Assembly (NCBI GenBank): GCA_021792815.1 | Contig: JAJYTX010000177.1 | Location: forward strand, 1 to 6,381 | From: Pseudomonadota bacterium | Lineage (GTDB): Bacteria > Pseudomonadota > Gammaproteobacteria > Steroidobacterales > Steroidobacteraceae | Reading direction: 5' to 3' | DNA length: 6,381 nt | Shown here: in pieces, positions 1 to 6,381 of the stretch | How the letters are laid out: each line of letters opens with the position of its first letter | How positions within the stretch are numbered: position 1 is the first letter of the stretch | Program-made: the position numbers and the translations under genes | The notes under the pieces: model-generated | Database searches by the model: none | The model's input: only the letters and a program-made list of their open reading frames with translations | Told to the model about the DNA's origin: nothing

Positions 1-202
1 TGAGCTCGCCGAGCGGACGCTCGCGCGGATCGAACCCCTCGGCATCGACACCGCGGCGCCTGAGCGCAGCGAGCACCGCGTGGCCCGAGAGCAACGAGAT
101 CTCCCGCTCGCTCGAGTCACCGCCGGCAAGCACCGCGACCCGTCCGAATTCCTCCGCGCGATTCGCGCGTCTCGCCCAGACCGGATCGTACTGCAACCGC
201 AT
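1..202 (-). CDS. ddl: D-alanine--D-alanine ligase (Ddl), N-terminal 67 residues only
   Basis: Ddl is a cytoplasmic ATP-grasp ligase that joins two D-alanines to make the dipeptide MurF adds to the stem. I translated this by hand from the ATG at 202-200. Only 67 of the usual 300 or so residues are inside the window; the rest runs off the left edge. The visible part contains the family's opening strand and loop, [21 protein letters not shown] (residues 20-40 overall, split here as [11 protein letters not shown] and [10 protein letters not shown]). It continues with [20 protein letters not shown]32 in SERE aligns with E15 of E. coli DdlB, which contacts the substrate. The start is firm: it forms a TGATG with the murB stop and has GGAGG 7 bases upstream. 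The protein has about 15 extra residues before the first strand compared with E. coli DdlB, rich in Arg and Ala. The ATP-grasp domain cannot be judged here. In this context ddlB is the usual name. Confidence 0.93.
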   Translation of the reverse strand, partial: MRLQYDPVWARRANRAEEFGRVAVLAGGDSSEREISLLSGHAVLAALRRRGVDAEGFDPRERPLGEL

Positions 203-1098
203 CAGGCCGCCTCCCCCACGATGCGCACCTCGGGATCGAGCCTCACTCCATGGGCCCGCTCGACCGACTCACGCACCTTCAGCATCAGCGTTTCGATGTC
301 GGCGGCCGTCGCGGTGCCGTGATTGATGATGAAGTTCGCGTGCTTGCCCGAGACCGATGCGCCGCCGATCGTCAGCCCCTTCAGTCCGGCCGCCTCGATC
401 AGCCGCGCCGCGTGATCTCCGGGCGGGTTGGTGAACACCGAGCCGCAGCTCCACTCGCCGATCGGCTGCGACGCGCGGCGCCGCGCCAGCAGTTCGTTGA
501 CCTCGCTGTCGTGCCCGGCGGGACGCTTCTCGAAGCTCAGCGTGGCGGCAACGAACCATTCCTGCGCCTGCGGAGGCTCGACATGCCGATAGCCGACACG
601 ATATTCACCCGCCGCCCGCCGGTGCTCGCGTCCTTCCCGATCGAGGGTCTCGACCTCGATCACGTGTCGCCAGGTTTCGCCGCCGAAGGCCCCGGCGTTC
701 ATCGCGAGAGCGCCACCGAGCGTGCCGGGGATACCGGCGAAGAACTCCGCGGGCCCGAGGCCCCAGCGGATGCACTGCCTGGCGAGGCGCGCGCACGCGG
801 TGCCGGCCTCACCGTACACGCTGGTTTCGCTGCGCCGGTCCAGCCGATCGAGCGTGCCCTGGGTGCTGATGACCACGCCGCGGATACCGCCGTCACGCAC
901 CAGCAGGTTGCTGCCGAGCCCCACCCAGTAAAGCGGAATCCCGGCCGGCAGGCTGCGCAGGAACGCGGCAAGCTCGGCGCGATCGGCCGGCGTGAAAAAG
1001 ATCTCCGCGGGCCCCCCGACGTGCCAGGAGGTGTGACGGCTCATCGGCTCATCGCGCCGGATACGCGGCAGGAACCGCTCGGCGACCGGGACGGTCAT
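202..1098 (-). CDS. murB: UDP-N-acetylenolpyruvoylglucosamine reductase (MurB), short form
   Basis: MurB is the cytoplasmic FAD enzyme that uses NADPH to reduce UDP-GlcNAc-enolpyruvate to UDP-MurNAc, the substrate of MurC encoded just before it. It has 298 residues, which fits the shorter type II MurB rather than the 342-residue E. coli type I form. The FAD-binding domain has [14 protein letters not shown] sequence (here [11 protein letters not shown], 22-32), [15 protein letters not shown] (60-74) and the pyrophosphate-binding [19 protein letters not shown] (119-137). The substrate domain has GYRH (169-172, R171 matching the active-site arginine), SCGSVFTNP (217-225, S220 as the proton donor) and LDPEVRIVG (288-295 region plus one, E290 as the catalytic glutamate). 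The ATG overlaps the murC stop, with GGAG 6 bases upstream. The stop is fused to the ddl start as TGATG. Confidence 0.97.
   Translation of the reverse strand: MTVPVAERFLPRIRRDEPMSRHTSWHVGGPAEIFFTPADRAELAAFLRSLPAGIPLYWVGLGSNLLVRDGGIRGVVISTQGTLDRLDRRSETSVYGEAGTACARLARQCIRWGLGPAEFFAGIPGTLGGALAMNAGAFGGETWRHVIEVETLDREGREHRRAAGEYRVGYRHVEPPQAQEWFVAATLSFEKRPAGHDSEVNELLARRRASQPIGEWSCGSVFTNPPGDHAARLIEAAGLKGLTIGGASVSGKHANFIINHGTATAADIETLMLKVRESVERAHGVRLDPEVRIVGEAA
210..217 (-). promoter_or_regulatory. Ribosome binding site of ddl
   Basis: The message reads GGGGGAGG here, with the GGAGG core at 210-214, 7 bases before the ddl ATG. It lies inside the last codons of murB (Gly-Glu-Ala-Ala-stop). It is among the two strongest Shine-Dalgarno matches in the window. 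It supports the ATG at 202 as the ddl start even though this leaves an N-terminal extension. Confidence 0.8.
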
Positions 1099-2555
1099 GG
1101 CGCGCTCCGCGGCGGGCTCAGACAGGCGAATCGCGCGGCGAGGCCGTGCGCGACCGCGCTGATGTTGCCCGCGCCCATGGTGACGATCAGATCGCCGTCA
1201 CGAATCACGCCCTTGAGGGATTCGGCGAGCTCCTCGACCCGCTCGACGAACAGCGGCTCGACCCGTCCGCGGCTGCGCACGGCGCGGCAGATCGCGCGAC
1301 CGTCGGCGCCGGCGATCGGCGCCTCGCCGGCCGCGTAGACCTCCGTCACCAGCAGGACATCGACACCGGAGAGGACCTTGCCAAAGTCATCGATCAGATC
1401 GTGGGTACGGCTGTAGCGGTGGGGCTGGAAGGCGAGCACGATCCGCCGTCCCGGATAGCCCTGGCGCAGCGCCTCCAGTGTCGCTGCCACTTCGGTCGGA
1501 TGATGGCCGTAGTCGTCAATGACGGTCACCGTGCCGGCGGCGGTCTTGATGTCCGCCACGTGCTGCAGCCGCCGGTCGATCCCCTGGAAGCCGGCAAGCG
1601 CGCGGCCGATGGCTGCATCGTCGATGCCGAGCTCCGTGGCGACGGCAATCGCCGCCAGGGAATTCAACACATTGTGCACGCCCGGCAGGTTCACGCTCAC
1701 CTCGATCGGCTCCTTCCCCGGGCGGGCCACCGAGAAGCGGCTCTGCAGGCCGAGGCGGCGCACGTTGCTGGCGCGCACGTCGGCGTCCTCGCTCAGGCCA
1801 TAGGTCAGCACCGGCCTGCCGACGCGCGGCAGGATGGCACGCACATGCTCGTTGTCCAGACACAGCACCGCCAGCCCGTAGAACGGCAGGTTGTGCAGGA
1901 AATCGATGAAGCTTTCCTTGAGCCGTTCGAAATCGCCGCCATGGGTGCCGAGGTGGTCGTTGTCGATGTTGGTGACCACGGAGATCAGTGGCTGCAGGTG
2001 CAGGAACGAGGCGTCGCTCTCGTCGGCTTCCGCCACCAGGTAGCGGCCCGAGCCGAGGCGAGCATGGCTGCCGGCGCTCTTCAGCCGGCCGCCGATCACG
2101 AAAGTCGGATCCTCACCGCCCTCGGCCAGGATGCTGGCCACGAGGCTGGTGGTGGTGGTCTTGCCGTGGGTGCCGGCGACCGCGATGGCATGGCGGAAGC
2201 GCATCAGCTCGCCGAGCATCTCCGCCCGTGAGACCACCGGCACCCGCCGCTCGAGCGCGGCGGCGACTTCCGGGTTGCCCGCGGCAACGGCGCCGGAGAC
2301 GACCAGCACATCGGCGTCGGCGATATGCCGGGCATCGTGGCCGATCCGCACCGTGGCGCCGAGCCGCGCGAGCCGCTCGATCACCGGGCTCATCCTCAGA
2401 TCGGAGCCCTGCACGCGGTAGCCGAGGTTCAGCAGCACCTCGGCGATGCCGCTCATGCCGCTGCCGCCGATGCCGACGAAGTGGATGGTGTGGATGCGAC
2501 GCATGCGCTCGAGCCCCGAGGGGCCGCGCCGATCGAGAGATCCGCAACCGCTCAT
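1095..2555 (-). CDS. murC: UDP-N-acetylmuramate--L-alanine ligase (MurC)
   Basis: MurC is the cytoplasmic ATP-dependent ligase that attaches L-alanine to UDP-MurNAc, starting the stem peptide. It has 486 residues (E. coli 491). The N-terminal UDP-binding domain begins at [17 protein letters not shown] (24-40). The central ATPase domain has the P-loop GTHGKTTTT (128-136), [14 protein letters not shown] (176-189) and TNIDNDH (195-201). The C-terminal domain has [10 protein letters not shown] (347-356), FQPHRYSRT (376-384), [10 protein letters not shown] (405-414) and GAGNI (461-465). All match the E. coli pattern. The interdomain GxGRRF motif reads GIDRRLQ (325-331); the double arginine is kept. 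The start at 2555 was chosen over an in-frame ATG at 2504 because GGAGGG lies 4 bases upstream and the ATG overlaps the murG TGA. It also gives a 17-residue lead before [11 protein letters not shown], similar to the E. coli lead. The frame open further upstream is a shadow of murG. The stop overlaps the murB ATG. Confidence 0.98.
   Translation of the reverse strand: MSGCGSLDRRGPSGLERMRRIHTIHFVGIGGSGMSGIAEVLLNLGYRVQGSDLRMSPVIERLARLGATVRIGHDARHIADADVLVVSGAVAAGNPEVAAALERRVPVVSRAEMLGELMRFRHAIAVAGTHGKTTTTSLVASILAEGGEDPTFVIGGRLKSAGSHARLGSGRYLVAEADESDASFLHLQPLISVVTNIDNDHLGTHGGDFERLKESFIDFLHNLPFYGLAVLCLDNEHVRAILPRVGRPVLTYGLSEDADVRASNVRRLGLQSRFSVARPGKEPIEVSVNLPGVHNVLNSLAAIAVATELGIDDAAIGRALAGFQGIDRRLQHVADIKTAAGTVTVIDDYGHHPTEVAATLEALRQGYPGRRIVLAFQPHRYSRTHDLIDDFGKVLSGVDVLLVTEVYAAGEAPIAGADGRAICRAVRSRGRVEPLFVERVEELAESLKGVIRDGDLIVTMGAGNISAVAHGLAARFACLSPPRSAP
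1105..1108 (-). promoter_or_regulatory. Ribosome binding site of murB
   Basis: GGAG on the message lies 6 bases before the murB ATG, within the last codons of murC. The match is short but well placed, and it agrees with the ATGA overlap as the start. Confidence 0.65.
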
Positions 2556-3634
2556 GCCGCCCTCCGCGAGAGGCCGAGGCAGGCCGCGGCCAGCTGTTCG
2601 GTCGCATCGGGTTTCGCGAGCGACCGGGCATGCTCCGCCATGGCGAGCAGCACGGCGCGCTCGGCGCTCAGCCGCTCGAGCTCGGCGGCAAGCCGCTGCG
2701 CGGTCAGTTCCCGGTCCGCGATCAGCACCGCCGCGCCGGCGCGCACCAGGTGGCGGGCATTGTAGGTCTGGTGATCGTCCACGGCGGCCGGGAAAGGCAC
2801 CAGCACCGCGCCGAGCCCGGCCGAGGCGAGCTCCGAAACGGTGAGCGCGCCCGAACGGCAGATCGCAAGGTCGGCCCAGGCATACGCTTCTGCCATATCG
2901 TCGATGAACGGCCTGACATCGGCGGCGACGCCCGCATCGGCGTAGCTCTGCCGGCACGCCTCACACCAACGCTCACCGGCCTGGTGACGCACTTCGAAAC
3001 GATTGCCGTCGAGCCGCGCCAGGGCGTAAGGCACCACGGTGTTGAGCCGCACGGCGCCCTGGCTGCCGCCGATGACCAGCAGCCGCACGGCGCCGCGGCG
3101 CCGCGCGAGGCGCTCGGCCGGCGCCGGCAGAGCGGCGATCTCGCGGCGCACGGGATTGCCGATCGCCCGGGTACGCACGCCGGGGCGGAAGCTGCCGGGA
3201 AACGCCTCCAGCACTTCCCGAGCCAGGTAGGCCAGGCAACGATTGGTGAAGCCGGCGATCGCGTTCTGCTCGTGGATCAGCAGCGGCCGGCGGGTCAGCC
3301 ACGCGGCAACGCCCCCTGGTCCGGTGACGAAACCACCGAGCCCCACGACCACCGACGGGCGGCGCCGCCACATGACACGCAGCGCCTGCCAGAGGGCCAC
3401 CGTGAGGCGCCACGGGGCGGCGAGCCGCGTCGAGAGACCCTTGCCCCGCAGTCCGCCGACCGACAACCACTCGATGGCGATCCCCTCGGCCGGAACCAGA
3501 CGCGCCTCGATGCCGCGGCGCGTGCCGAGCCAGATCACTTCCACGGACTGCTCGCGCAGCCGGCGGGCGAGGGCCAGCGCCGGGAACACGTGTCCGCCGG
3601 TTCCGCCCGCCATGATGAGCACCGGCCGGTTCAC
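2552..3634 (-). CDS. murG: UDP-GlcNAc:undecaprenyl-PP-MurNAc-pentapeptide GlcNAc transferase (MurG)
   Basis: MurG is the GT28 glycosyltransferase on the cytoplasmic face of the inner membrane that converts lipid I to lipid II. It has 360 residues (E. coli 355). The N-terminal domain has the glycine-rich loop [12 protein letters not shown] (10-21), a second glycine loop [11 protein letters not shown] (98-108) and HEQN (121-124). The link to the second domain carries IGNPVR (158-163). The C-terminal domain has GGSQGA (189-194), the UDP-GlcNAc-binding region around RSGALTVSE (260-268), and [12 protein letters not shown] (282-293). The reading frame stays open far upstream, but that part is an alternative frame of ftsW. 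The real start is the GTG at 3634. It gives the full first beta strand ([11 protein letters not shown]), overlaps the ftsW TGA by four bases and has GAGG 7 bases upstream. The in-frame ATG seven codons later would remove that strand. The stop overlaps the murC ATG. Confidence 0.97.
   Translation of the reverse strand: MNRPVLIMAGGTGGHVFPALALARRLREQSVEVIWLGTRRGIEARLVPAEGIAIEWLSVGGLRGKGLSTRLAAPWRLTVALWQALRVMWRRRPSVVVGLGGFVTGPGGVAAWLTRRPLLIHEQNAIAGFTNRCLAYLAREVLEAFPGSFRPGVRTRAIGNPVRREIAALPAPAERLARRRGAVRLLVIGGSQGAVRLNTVVPYALARLDGNRFEVRHQAGERWCEACRQSYADAGVAADVRPFIDDMAEAYAWADLAICRSGALTVSELASAGLGAVLVPFPAAVDDHQTYNARHLVRAGAAVLIADRELTAQRLAAELERLSAERAVLLAMAEHARSLAKPDATEQLAAACLGLSRRAA
2560..2565 (-). promoter_or_regulatory. 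Ribosome binding site of murC
   Basis: GGAGGG on the message lies 4 bases before the murC ATG (5 bases from the GGAGG core), inside the end of murG. It decides the start: the next in-frame ATG, 51 bases downstream at the [11 protein letters not shown] point, has no comparable sequence at proper spacing. Confidence 0.8.
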
Positions 3635-4821
3635 GCGGCCGCCTCGTGCCGCACTGCGGTCGCCGCCCGGCCCTCGGATACCGTCTCGTGGTAGATCCTG
3701 AGCAGCAATCCCACCCAGATCAACGTCACGATCACGCTGGAGCGGCCGTAGCTCATCAGCGGCAGCGTCAGGCCCTTGGTCGGCAACACCCCCATGTTGA
3801 CCCCGATGTTGATGAACGCCTGCATGCCGACCCACAGACCGAAGCCCGCGGCGAGCAGCTGGTGGAACATCAGCTCGGCGCGGGCAGCCATCTGTGCGAT
3901 CTGAAACGCGCGCCAGATGAGCGCGACGAACAGCGCGATGGTGGCGAGCACGCCGGCAAGGCCGAGCTCTTCGGCGAGCACCGCGAACAGAAAGTCGGTG
4001 TCGGCCTCGGGCAGATAGAACAGCTTCTGCACGCTGTTGCCGAGACCGACTCCGAACCACTTGCCGCGGCCGATCGCGATCAACGACTGGGTGAGCTGGA
4101 AACCGCTCCCATAGGGCGAGGCCCAGGGGTCGAGAAAGCCGGTGATGCGCCGCAGCCGGTAGGCGGAGGTCACGGCCAACACTCCGAAGGCTCCGGCCGC
4201 CACCACGGTGATGGCGAGCACGTAGCGCAGGCGGGCGCCGGCGAGAAACAGCATGCCGAAGCCGGCGGCGAACAACACCACCGCGGCGCCGAAGTCCGGT
4301 TCCAACAGCAGCAGCGCGGCGATCAGCGCCAGGAGCACCAGCGGCTTGACCAACCCGGTGAAGGTCTCGCGCAGCTCCTGCTGGTGCCGGGCGGCATAAC
4401 TCGCGATGTACGTGAGCACCAGCACGCGCGCCAGCTCCGAGACCTGGAAGCTGAATCCGGCCAGATGCAGCCAGCGCCGCCCGCCGTTCACCCGCACGCC
4501 GAGTCCCGGCACCAGCACCGCGAGCAGCAGCACGATGGCCCCGAGCAGCAGCCAGGACGAGAGACGCTCGAGGCGCTCGCACCTGAAGCAGAACACGAAC
4601 ACCCCGCCGGCGACGCCGATCGCCGCGGCAACCAGCTGGTGTTCGAGGAAATAGAACGGATTGCCGGCGTACCGTCCGGCGATCGAGATGGATGCCGAGG
4701 TGACCATCACCAGGCCGAACAGCAGGATCGCCAGGGTCAGCGTCAAGGTCACCATGTCGATGTGCAGGGTGCGCGAGCGGACGCTCGAGCGCGCGAACGA
4801 CATCGGCGTGCGCGGGCTCAC
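3631..4821 (-). CDS. ftsW: Septal peptidoglycan glycosyltransferase FtsW (SEDS family)
   Basis: FtsW polymerises lipid II into glycan strands at the division septum, working with the class B penicillin-binding protein FtsI. It has 396 residues. Hydrophobicity suggests ten membrane segments, roughly at 23-44, 61-79, 90-108, 127-144, 160-176, 179-195, 200-220, 277-309 (with the loop edge), 321-344 and 361-377. The large periplasmic loop carries GLGNSVQKLFYLPEADTDF; D276 aligns with the catalytic aspartate of SEDS enzymes (D297 in E. coli FtsW). NGGRRWLHLAGFSFQVSE (113-129) is the usual loop before the fourth helix. FtsW is preferred over its paralogue RodA because of the dcw location and the NSVQKL and GLTLP features. 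The GTG start is chosen over an ATG six codons later because AGGGAG lies 8 bases upstream of the GTG. The GTG also overlaps the murD stop. One oddity is that the conserved SYGGSS motif reads SYGRSS (R360). Confidence 0.97.
   Translation of the reverse strand: MSPRTPMSFARSSVRSRTLHIDMVTLTLTLAILLFGLVMVTSASISIAGRYAGNPFYFLEHQLVAAAIGVAGGVFVFCFRCERLERLSSWLLLGAIVLLLAVLVPGLGVRVNGGRRWLHLAGFSFQVSELARVLVLTYIASYAARHQQELRETFTGLVKPLVLLALIAALLLLEPDFGAAVVLFAAGFGMLFLAGARLRYVLAITVVAAGAFGVLAVTSAYRLRRITGFLDPWASPYGSGFQLTQSLIAIGRGKWFGVGLGNSVQKLFYLPEADTDFLFAVLAEELGLAGVLATIALFVALIWRAFQIAQMAARAELMFHQLLAAGFGLWVGMQAFINIGVNMGVLPTKGLTLPLMSYGRSSVIVTLIWVGLLLRIYHETVSEGRAATAVRHEAAA
3642..3645 (-). promoter_or_regulatory. Ribosome binding site of murG (GTG start)
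   Basis: GAGG on the message lies 7 bases before the murG GTG, inside the C-terminal codons of ftsW. Together with the GTGA overlap it supports a GTG start rather than the ATG seven codons later. Confidence 0.65.
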
Positions 4822-6161
4822 GGGCCCAGCTCCCTGACGGCCCGGGCGAACACCTCACCCCGGTGCGCATAGTCGCGGAACATGTCGAGGCTCGCACAGG
4901 CCGGTGAGAGCAGCACCGTGTCGCCCGGGCTCGCCGCCCGGGCCGCCGCCGTCACGGCGTCCTGCATCGTCTCGCAGCGCGAGATCGGACAGACACCCTG
5001 CAGAGCCTCGGCGAGGCGCGGCGCATCGCGGCCGATCAGCACCAGGTGGCGCACCTTGCCGCGAAAGGCCTGCGCAAGCGGCCTGAAGTCCTGATTCTTG
5101 CCTTCGCCGCCGGCGATGAGCACCAGCGGCCCCTGCATGCCGTTCACGGCGGCCAGCGTCGCCCCGACGTTGGTTCCCTTGGAGTCATCCACATAGGTGA
5201 CAGCGGCGATCTCGGCGATCCACTCGGTGCGGTGCGCCAGCCCCGGGAACTCCTTCAGCTCGGCGCACATGGCCGCGAGCGGCACATCGAGTGCTTCGCC
5301 GAGCGCCAGCGCCGCCAGCGCGTTGGCCGCGTTGTGCAGGCCCCGAATCCGCAGGGCCGACAGCGGCAGCAGCGGCTCTGCACGGCGCATCAGCCACGGG
5401 CCGGCGCGATCCTCCACGGTGTAATCGGCTCCGGCGGCGCCCCGCAGCGAGAAGCCGAGCACACGCTGTCCGACACCCGGCATGCGTGCGACGAGCGGAT
5501 CATCCAGATTGACCACGGCGGTATCGCAGCGCTCGAAGATCCGCGCCTTCGCGAGCGCATAGGCCTCGAGCGTCGGGTACCGGTCGAGATGATCCGGGCT
5601 GACGTTGAGCACGGCCGCGGCCTTCAGATCGAGCGACTGAGTCGTTTCCAGCTGGAAACTCGAGAGTTCGAGCACGTACAACCCGGGAGACTCCGCGCGG
5701 GCGAGCAGATCGAGCGCCGGCTGGCCCAGGTTCCCGCCCACCCGGACGTCGATCCCGGCGCGCGCCGCCATGCGCCCGACGAGCGTCGTGACGGTGCTCT
5801 TGCCGTTGGTGCCGGTAATCCCCGCGGCCGGCGCGTCGGCCGCGCGCGCAAACAGCTCGATGTCGCCGAAGATCTCGATGCCGCGGCGGCGCGCTTCCAC
5901 GAAGAAGGGATGATCGAGCGGCAGGCCGGGCGAGGCGATGACGCACACCGCCTCATCGAGCAGGGCGGTATCGAGCCTGCCGGTGCGCACCGGGATGCCG
6001 GGATCGAGCCGGCGCAGTTGCTCGAGCTGCGGCGGGTCCGCCCGCGTGTCGGTGACCGCCAGCCGCCAGCCGTGCTCGCGCAGATAGCGCGCACACGAAA
6101 ATCCGCTGCGTCCGAGACCGGCGATCACGCAGGCAGAGGGTTTGCGGCCGGTGGTGCTCAT
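4818..6161 (-). CDS. murD: UDP-N-acetylmuramoyl-L-alanine--D-glutamate ligase (MurD)
   Basis: This cytoplasmic ATP-dependent ligase adds D-glutamate to UDP-MurNAc-L-alanine, the second residue of the stem peptide. It has 447 residues, close to the E. coli length (438). The N-terminal Rossmann-like domain starts with VIAGLGRSG (residues 12-20), which binds the UDP end. The central ATPase domain has the P-loop GTNGKST (117-123), ELSSFQLE (165-172) and [10 protein letters not shown] (186-195). K205 in [10 protein letters not shown] matches the lysine carbamylated in E. coli MurD. The C-terminal domain has HRTE (310-313), DDSKGTN (325-331) and [10 protein letters not shown] (419-428), which bind the incoming glutamate and the nucleotide. 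No expected key residue is missing. The ATG start overlaps the mraY stop by four bases. Its upstream Shine-Dalgarno match is weak (CTGAAG), so initiation may depend on ribosomes finishing mraY. The TGA stop overlaps the GTG of ftsW. Confidence 0.98.
   Translation of the reverse strand: MSTTGRKPSACVIAGLGRSGFSCARYLREHGWRLAVTDTRADPPQLEQLRRLDPGIPVRTGRLDTALLDEAVCVIASPGLPLDHPFFVEARRRGIEIFGDIELFARAADAPAAGITGTNGKSTVTTLVGRMAARAGIDVRVGGNLGQPALDLLARAESPGLYVLELSSFQLETTQSLDLKAAAVLNVSPDHLDRYPTLEAYALAKARIFERCDTAVVNLDDPLVARMPGVGQRVLGFSLRGAAGADYTVEDRAGPWLMRRAEPLLPLSALRIRGLHNAANALAALALGEALDVPLAAMCAELKEFPGLAHRTEWIAEIAAVTYVDDSKGTNVGATLAAVNGMQGPLVLIAGGEGKNQDFRPLAQAFRGKVRHLVLIGRDAPRLAEALQGVCPISRCETMQDAVTAAARAASPGDTVLLSPACASLDMFRDYAHRGEVFARAVRELGP
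4830..4835 (-). promoter_or_regulatory. Ribosome binding site of ftsW (GTG start)
   Basis: AGGGAG on the message lies 8 bases before the ftsW GTG, within the end of murD. The alternative ATG six codons later is preceded by a GC-rich stretch without a Shine-Dalgarno match, so the GTG is preferred. Confidence 0.7.
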
Positions 6162-6381
6162 CGCAACTTCAGCGTCGCCAGTCCCGCCAGCACCAGGATC
6201 AGTGAAATGATCCAGAACCGCACGATGACCTTCGGTTCGGCCCAGCCTTTGAGTTCGAAGTGATGATGGATCGGCGCCATGCGGAAGATGCGCCGGCCGG
6301 TGAGCTTGAAGGATGCGACCTGCAGGATGACCGAGGCCGTCTCGAGCACGAATACCCCGCCCATGAGCAGCGCGACCAGCT
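6158..6381 (-). CDS. mraY: Phospho-N-acetylmuramoyl-pentapeptide transferase (MraY), C-terminal end only
   Basis: MraY is the inner-membrane enzyme that moves phospho-MurNAc-pentapeptide from UDP to undecaprenyl phosphate, making lipid I. Only the last 73 complete codons are inside the window; the rest (about 285 residues, judging by the family's usual 360) lies past the right edge. The visible part has the family's C-terminal signature. It begins with the [15 protein letters not shown] membrane segment. The cytoplasmic loop [13 protein letters not shown] follows, with the triple histidine assigned to the active site in this family. A last transmembrane helix (about [20 protein letters not shown]) ends in KLR. 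This is nearly identical in pattern to the E. coli C-terminus as I remember it. The TGA stop shares four bases (ATGA) with the murD start. There is no sign of disruption. Confidence 0.97.
   Translation of the reverse strand, partial: LVALLMGGVFVLETASVILQVASFKLTGRRIFRMAPIHHHFELKGWAEPKVIVRFWIISLILVLAGLATLKLR

Noticed and set aside
250..2231. Plus-strand open frames at 250-1338 and 1146-2231, opposite murB and murC
   Set aside because: The same compositional shadow effect applies. They run against well-conserved enzymes, with no independent ribosome site or motif to support them.
2556..2957. murC frame open upstream to 2957, suggesting an N-terminal extension
   Set aside because: The extra 134 residues are an out-of-frame reading of murG. 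The ATG at 2555 with GGAGGG upstream gives the normal MurC length.
1988..3694. A 568-codon open frame on the plus strand, opposite murC and murG
   Set aside because: Its translation is low-complexity and rich in Arg, Pro, Ala and Gly, with no recognisable domain. It lies wholly antisense to two clear genes. Long antisense frames are expected in GC-rich coding DNA.
3635..4897. murG frame open far upstream, giving an apparent 781-residue protein that could look like a fusion
   Set aside because: The upstream 420 or so residues are an alternative frame of ftsW and the end of murD and are Arg/Ala-rich nonsense. The GTG at 3634 with its ribosome site gives a normal-length MurG.
3646..6263. Two plus-strand open frames of about 400 codons (3646-4872 and 5046-6263), opposite ftsW and murD
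   Set aside because: The translations are dominated by His, Gln, Arg, Gly and Glu, as expected for the reverse complement of Leu/Ala/Val-rich coding sequence. Neither shows a family motif.
1..6381. Search for an internal promoter, terminator hairpin with T-run, riboswitch, tRNA, insertion sequence or direct-repeat array
   Set aside because: No AT-rich -10-like region, T-tract after a hairpin, transposase-like sequence or regular repeat spacing was seen. Genes fill the window completely. Weak promoters inside genes cannot be excluded by eye.

Overview
This window is an interior slice of a bacterial division and cell wall (dcw) cluster. All seven genes lie on the minus strand. Reading from high to low coordinates, the transcription order is mraY (3' end only), murD, ftsW, murG, murC, murB, ddl (5' end only). 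Every gene is recognisable from family motifs, and together they cover the whole window. There is no non-coding stretch of any useful length. I see no RNA gene, mobile element, CRISPR array, credible promoter or terminator.

The organism looks like a high-GC Gram-negative proteobacterium, most likely a gammaproteobacterium. The composition is strongly GC-rich with G/C-biased third codon positions. MraY, MurD, FtsW and MurC track remembered E. coli and Pseudomonas versions closely, for example the MraY C-terminus, the MurC P-loop GTHGKTTTT and the FtsW loop with PEADTDF. The order murG-murC-murB-ddl differs from E. coli, where murB lies outside the cluster. It does occur in several other gamma- and alphaproteobacterial groups. 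Genus cannot be assigned from what is visible.

Region by region: 6158-6381 is the end of mraY, 4818-6161 murD, 3631-4821 ftsW, 2552-3634 murG, 1095-2555 murC, 202-1098 murB, and 1-202 the start of ddl. Each of the six junctions is a stop/start overlap of 4 or 1 bases: ATGA, GTGA, GTGA, ATGA, ATGA, TGATG. Five of the six downstream starts have a Shine-Dalgarno-like sequence inside the last codons of the preceding gene. This is the pattern of one polycistronic message with translational coupling.

The genes form one pathway. MurB completes UDP-MurNAc. MurC and MurD add L-Ala and D-Glu. Ddl makes the D-Ala-D-Ala that closes the stem peptide. MraY transfers the pentapeptide precursor to undecaprenyl phosphate (lipid I). 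MurG adds GlcNAc (lipid II), and FtsW polymerises lipid II at the division septum. The missing steps (murE, murF) would be expected beyond the right edge, and ftsQ/ftsA/ftsZ beyond the left edge, but neither is visible.

I do not see an undescribed system here. The points worth a second look are modest: the unbroken chain of coupled junctions, an arginine in the normally Gly-Gly SEDS motif of FtsW, two GTG starts in a row for the membrane-step genes ftsW and murG, and a few lineage-type substitutions.
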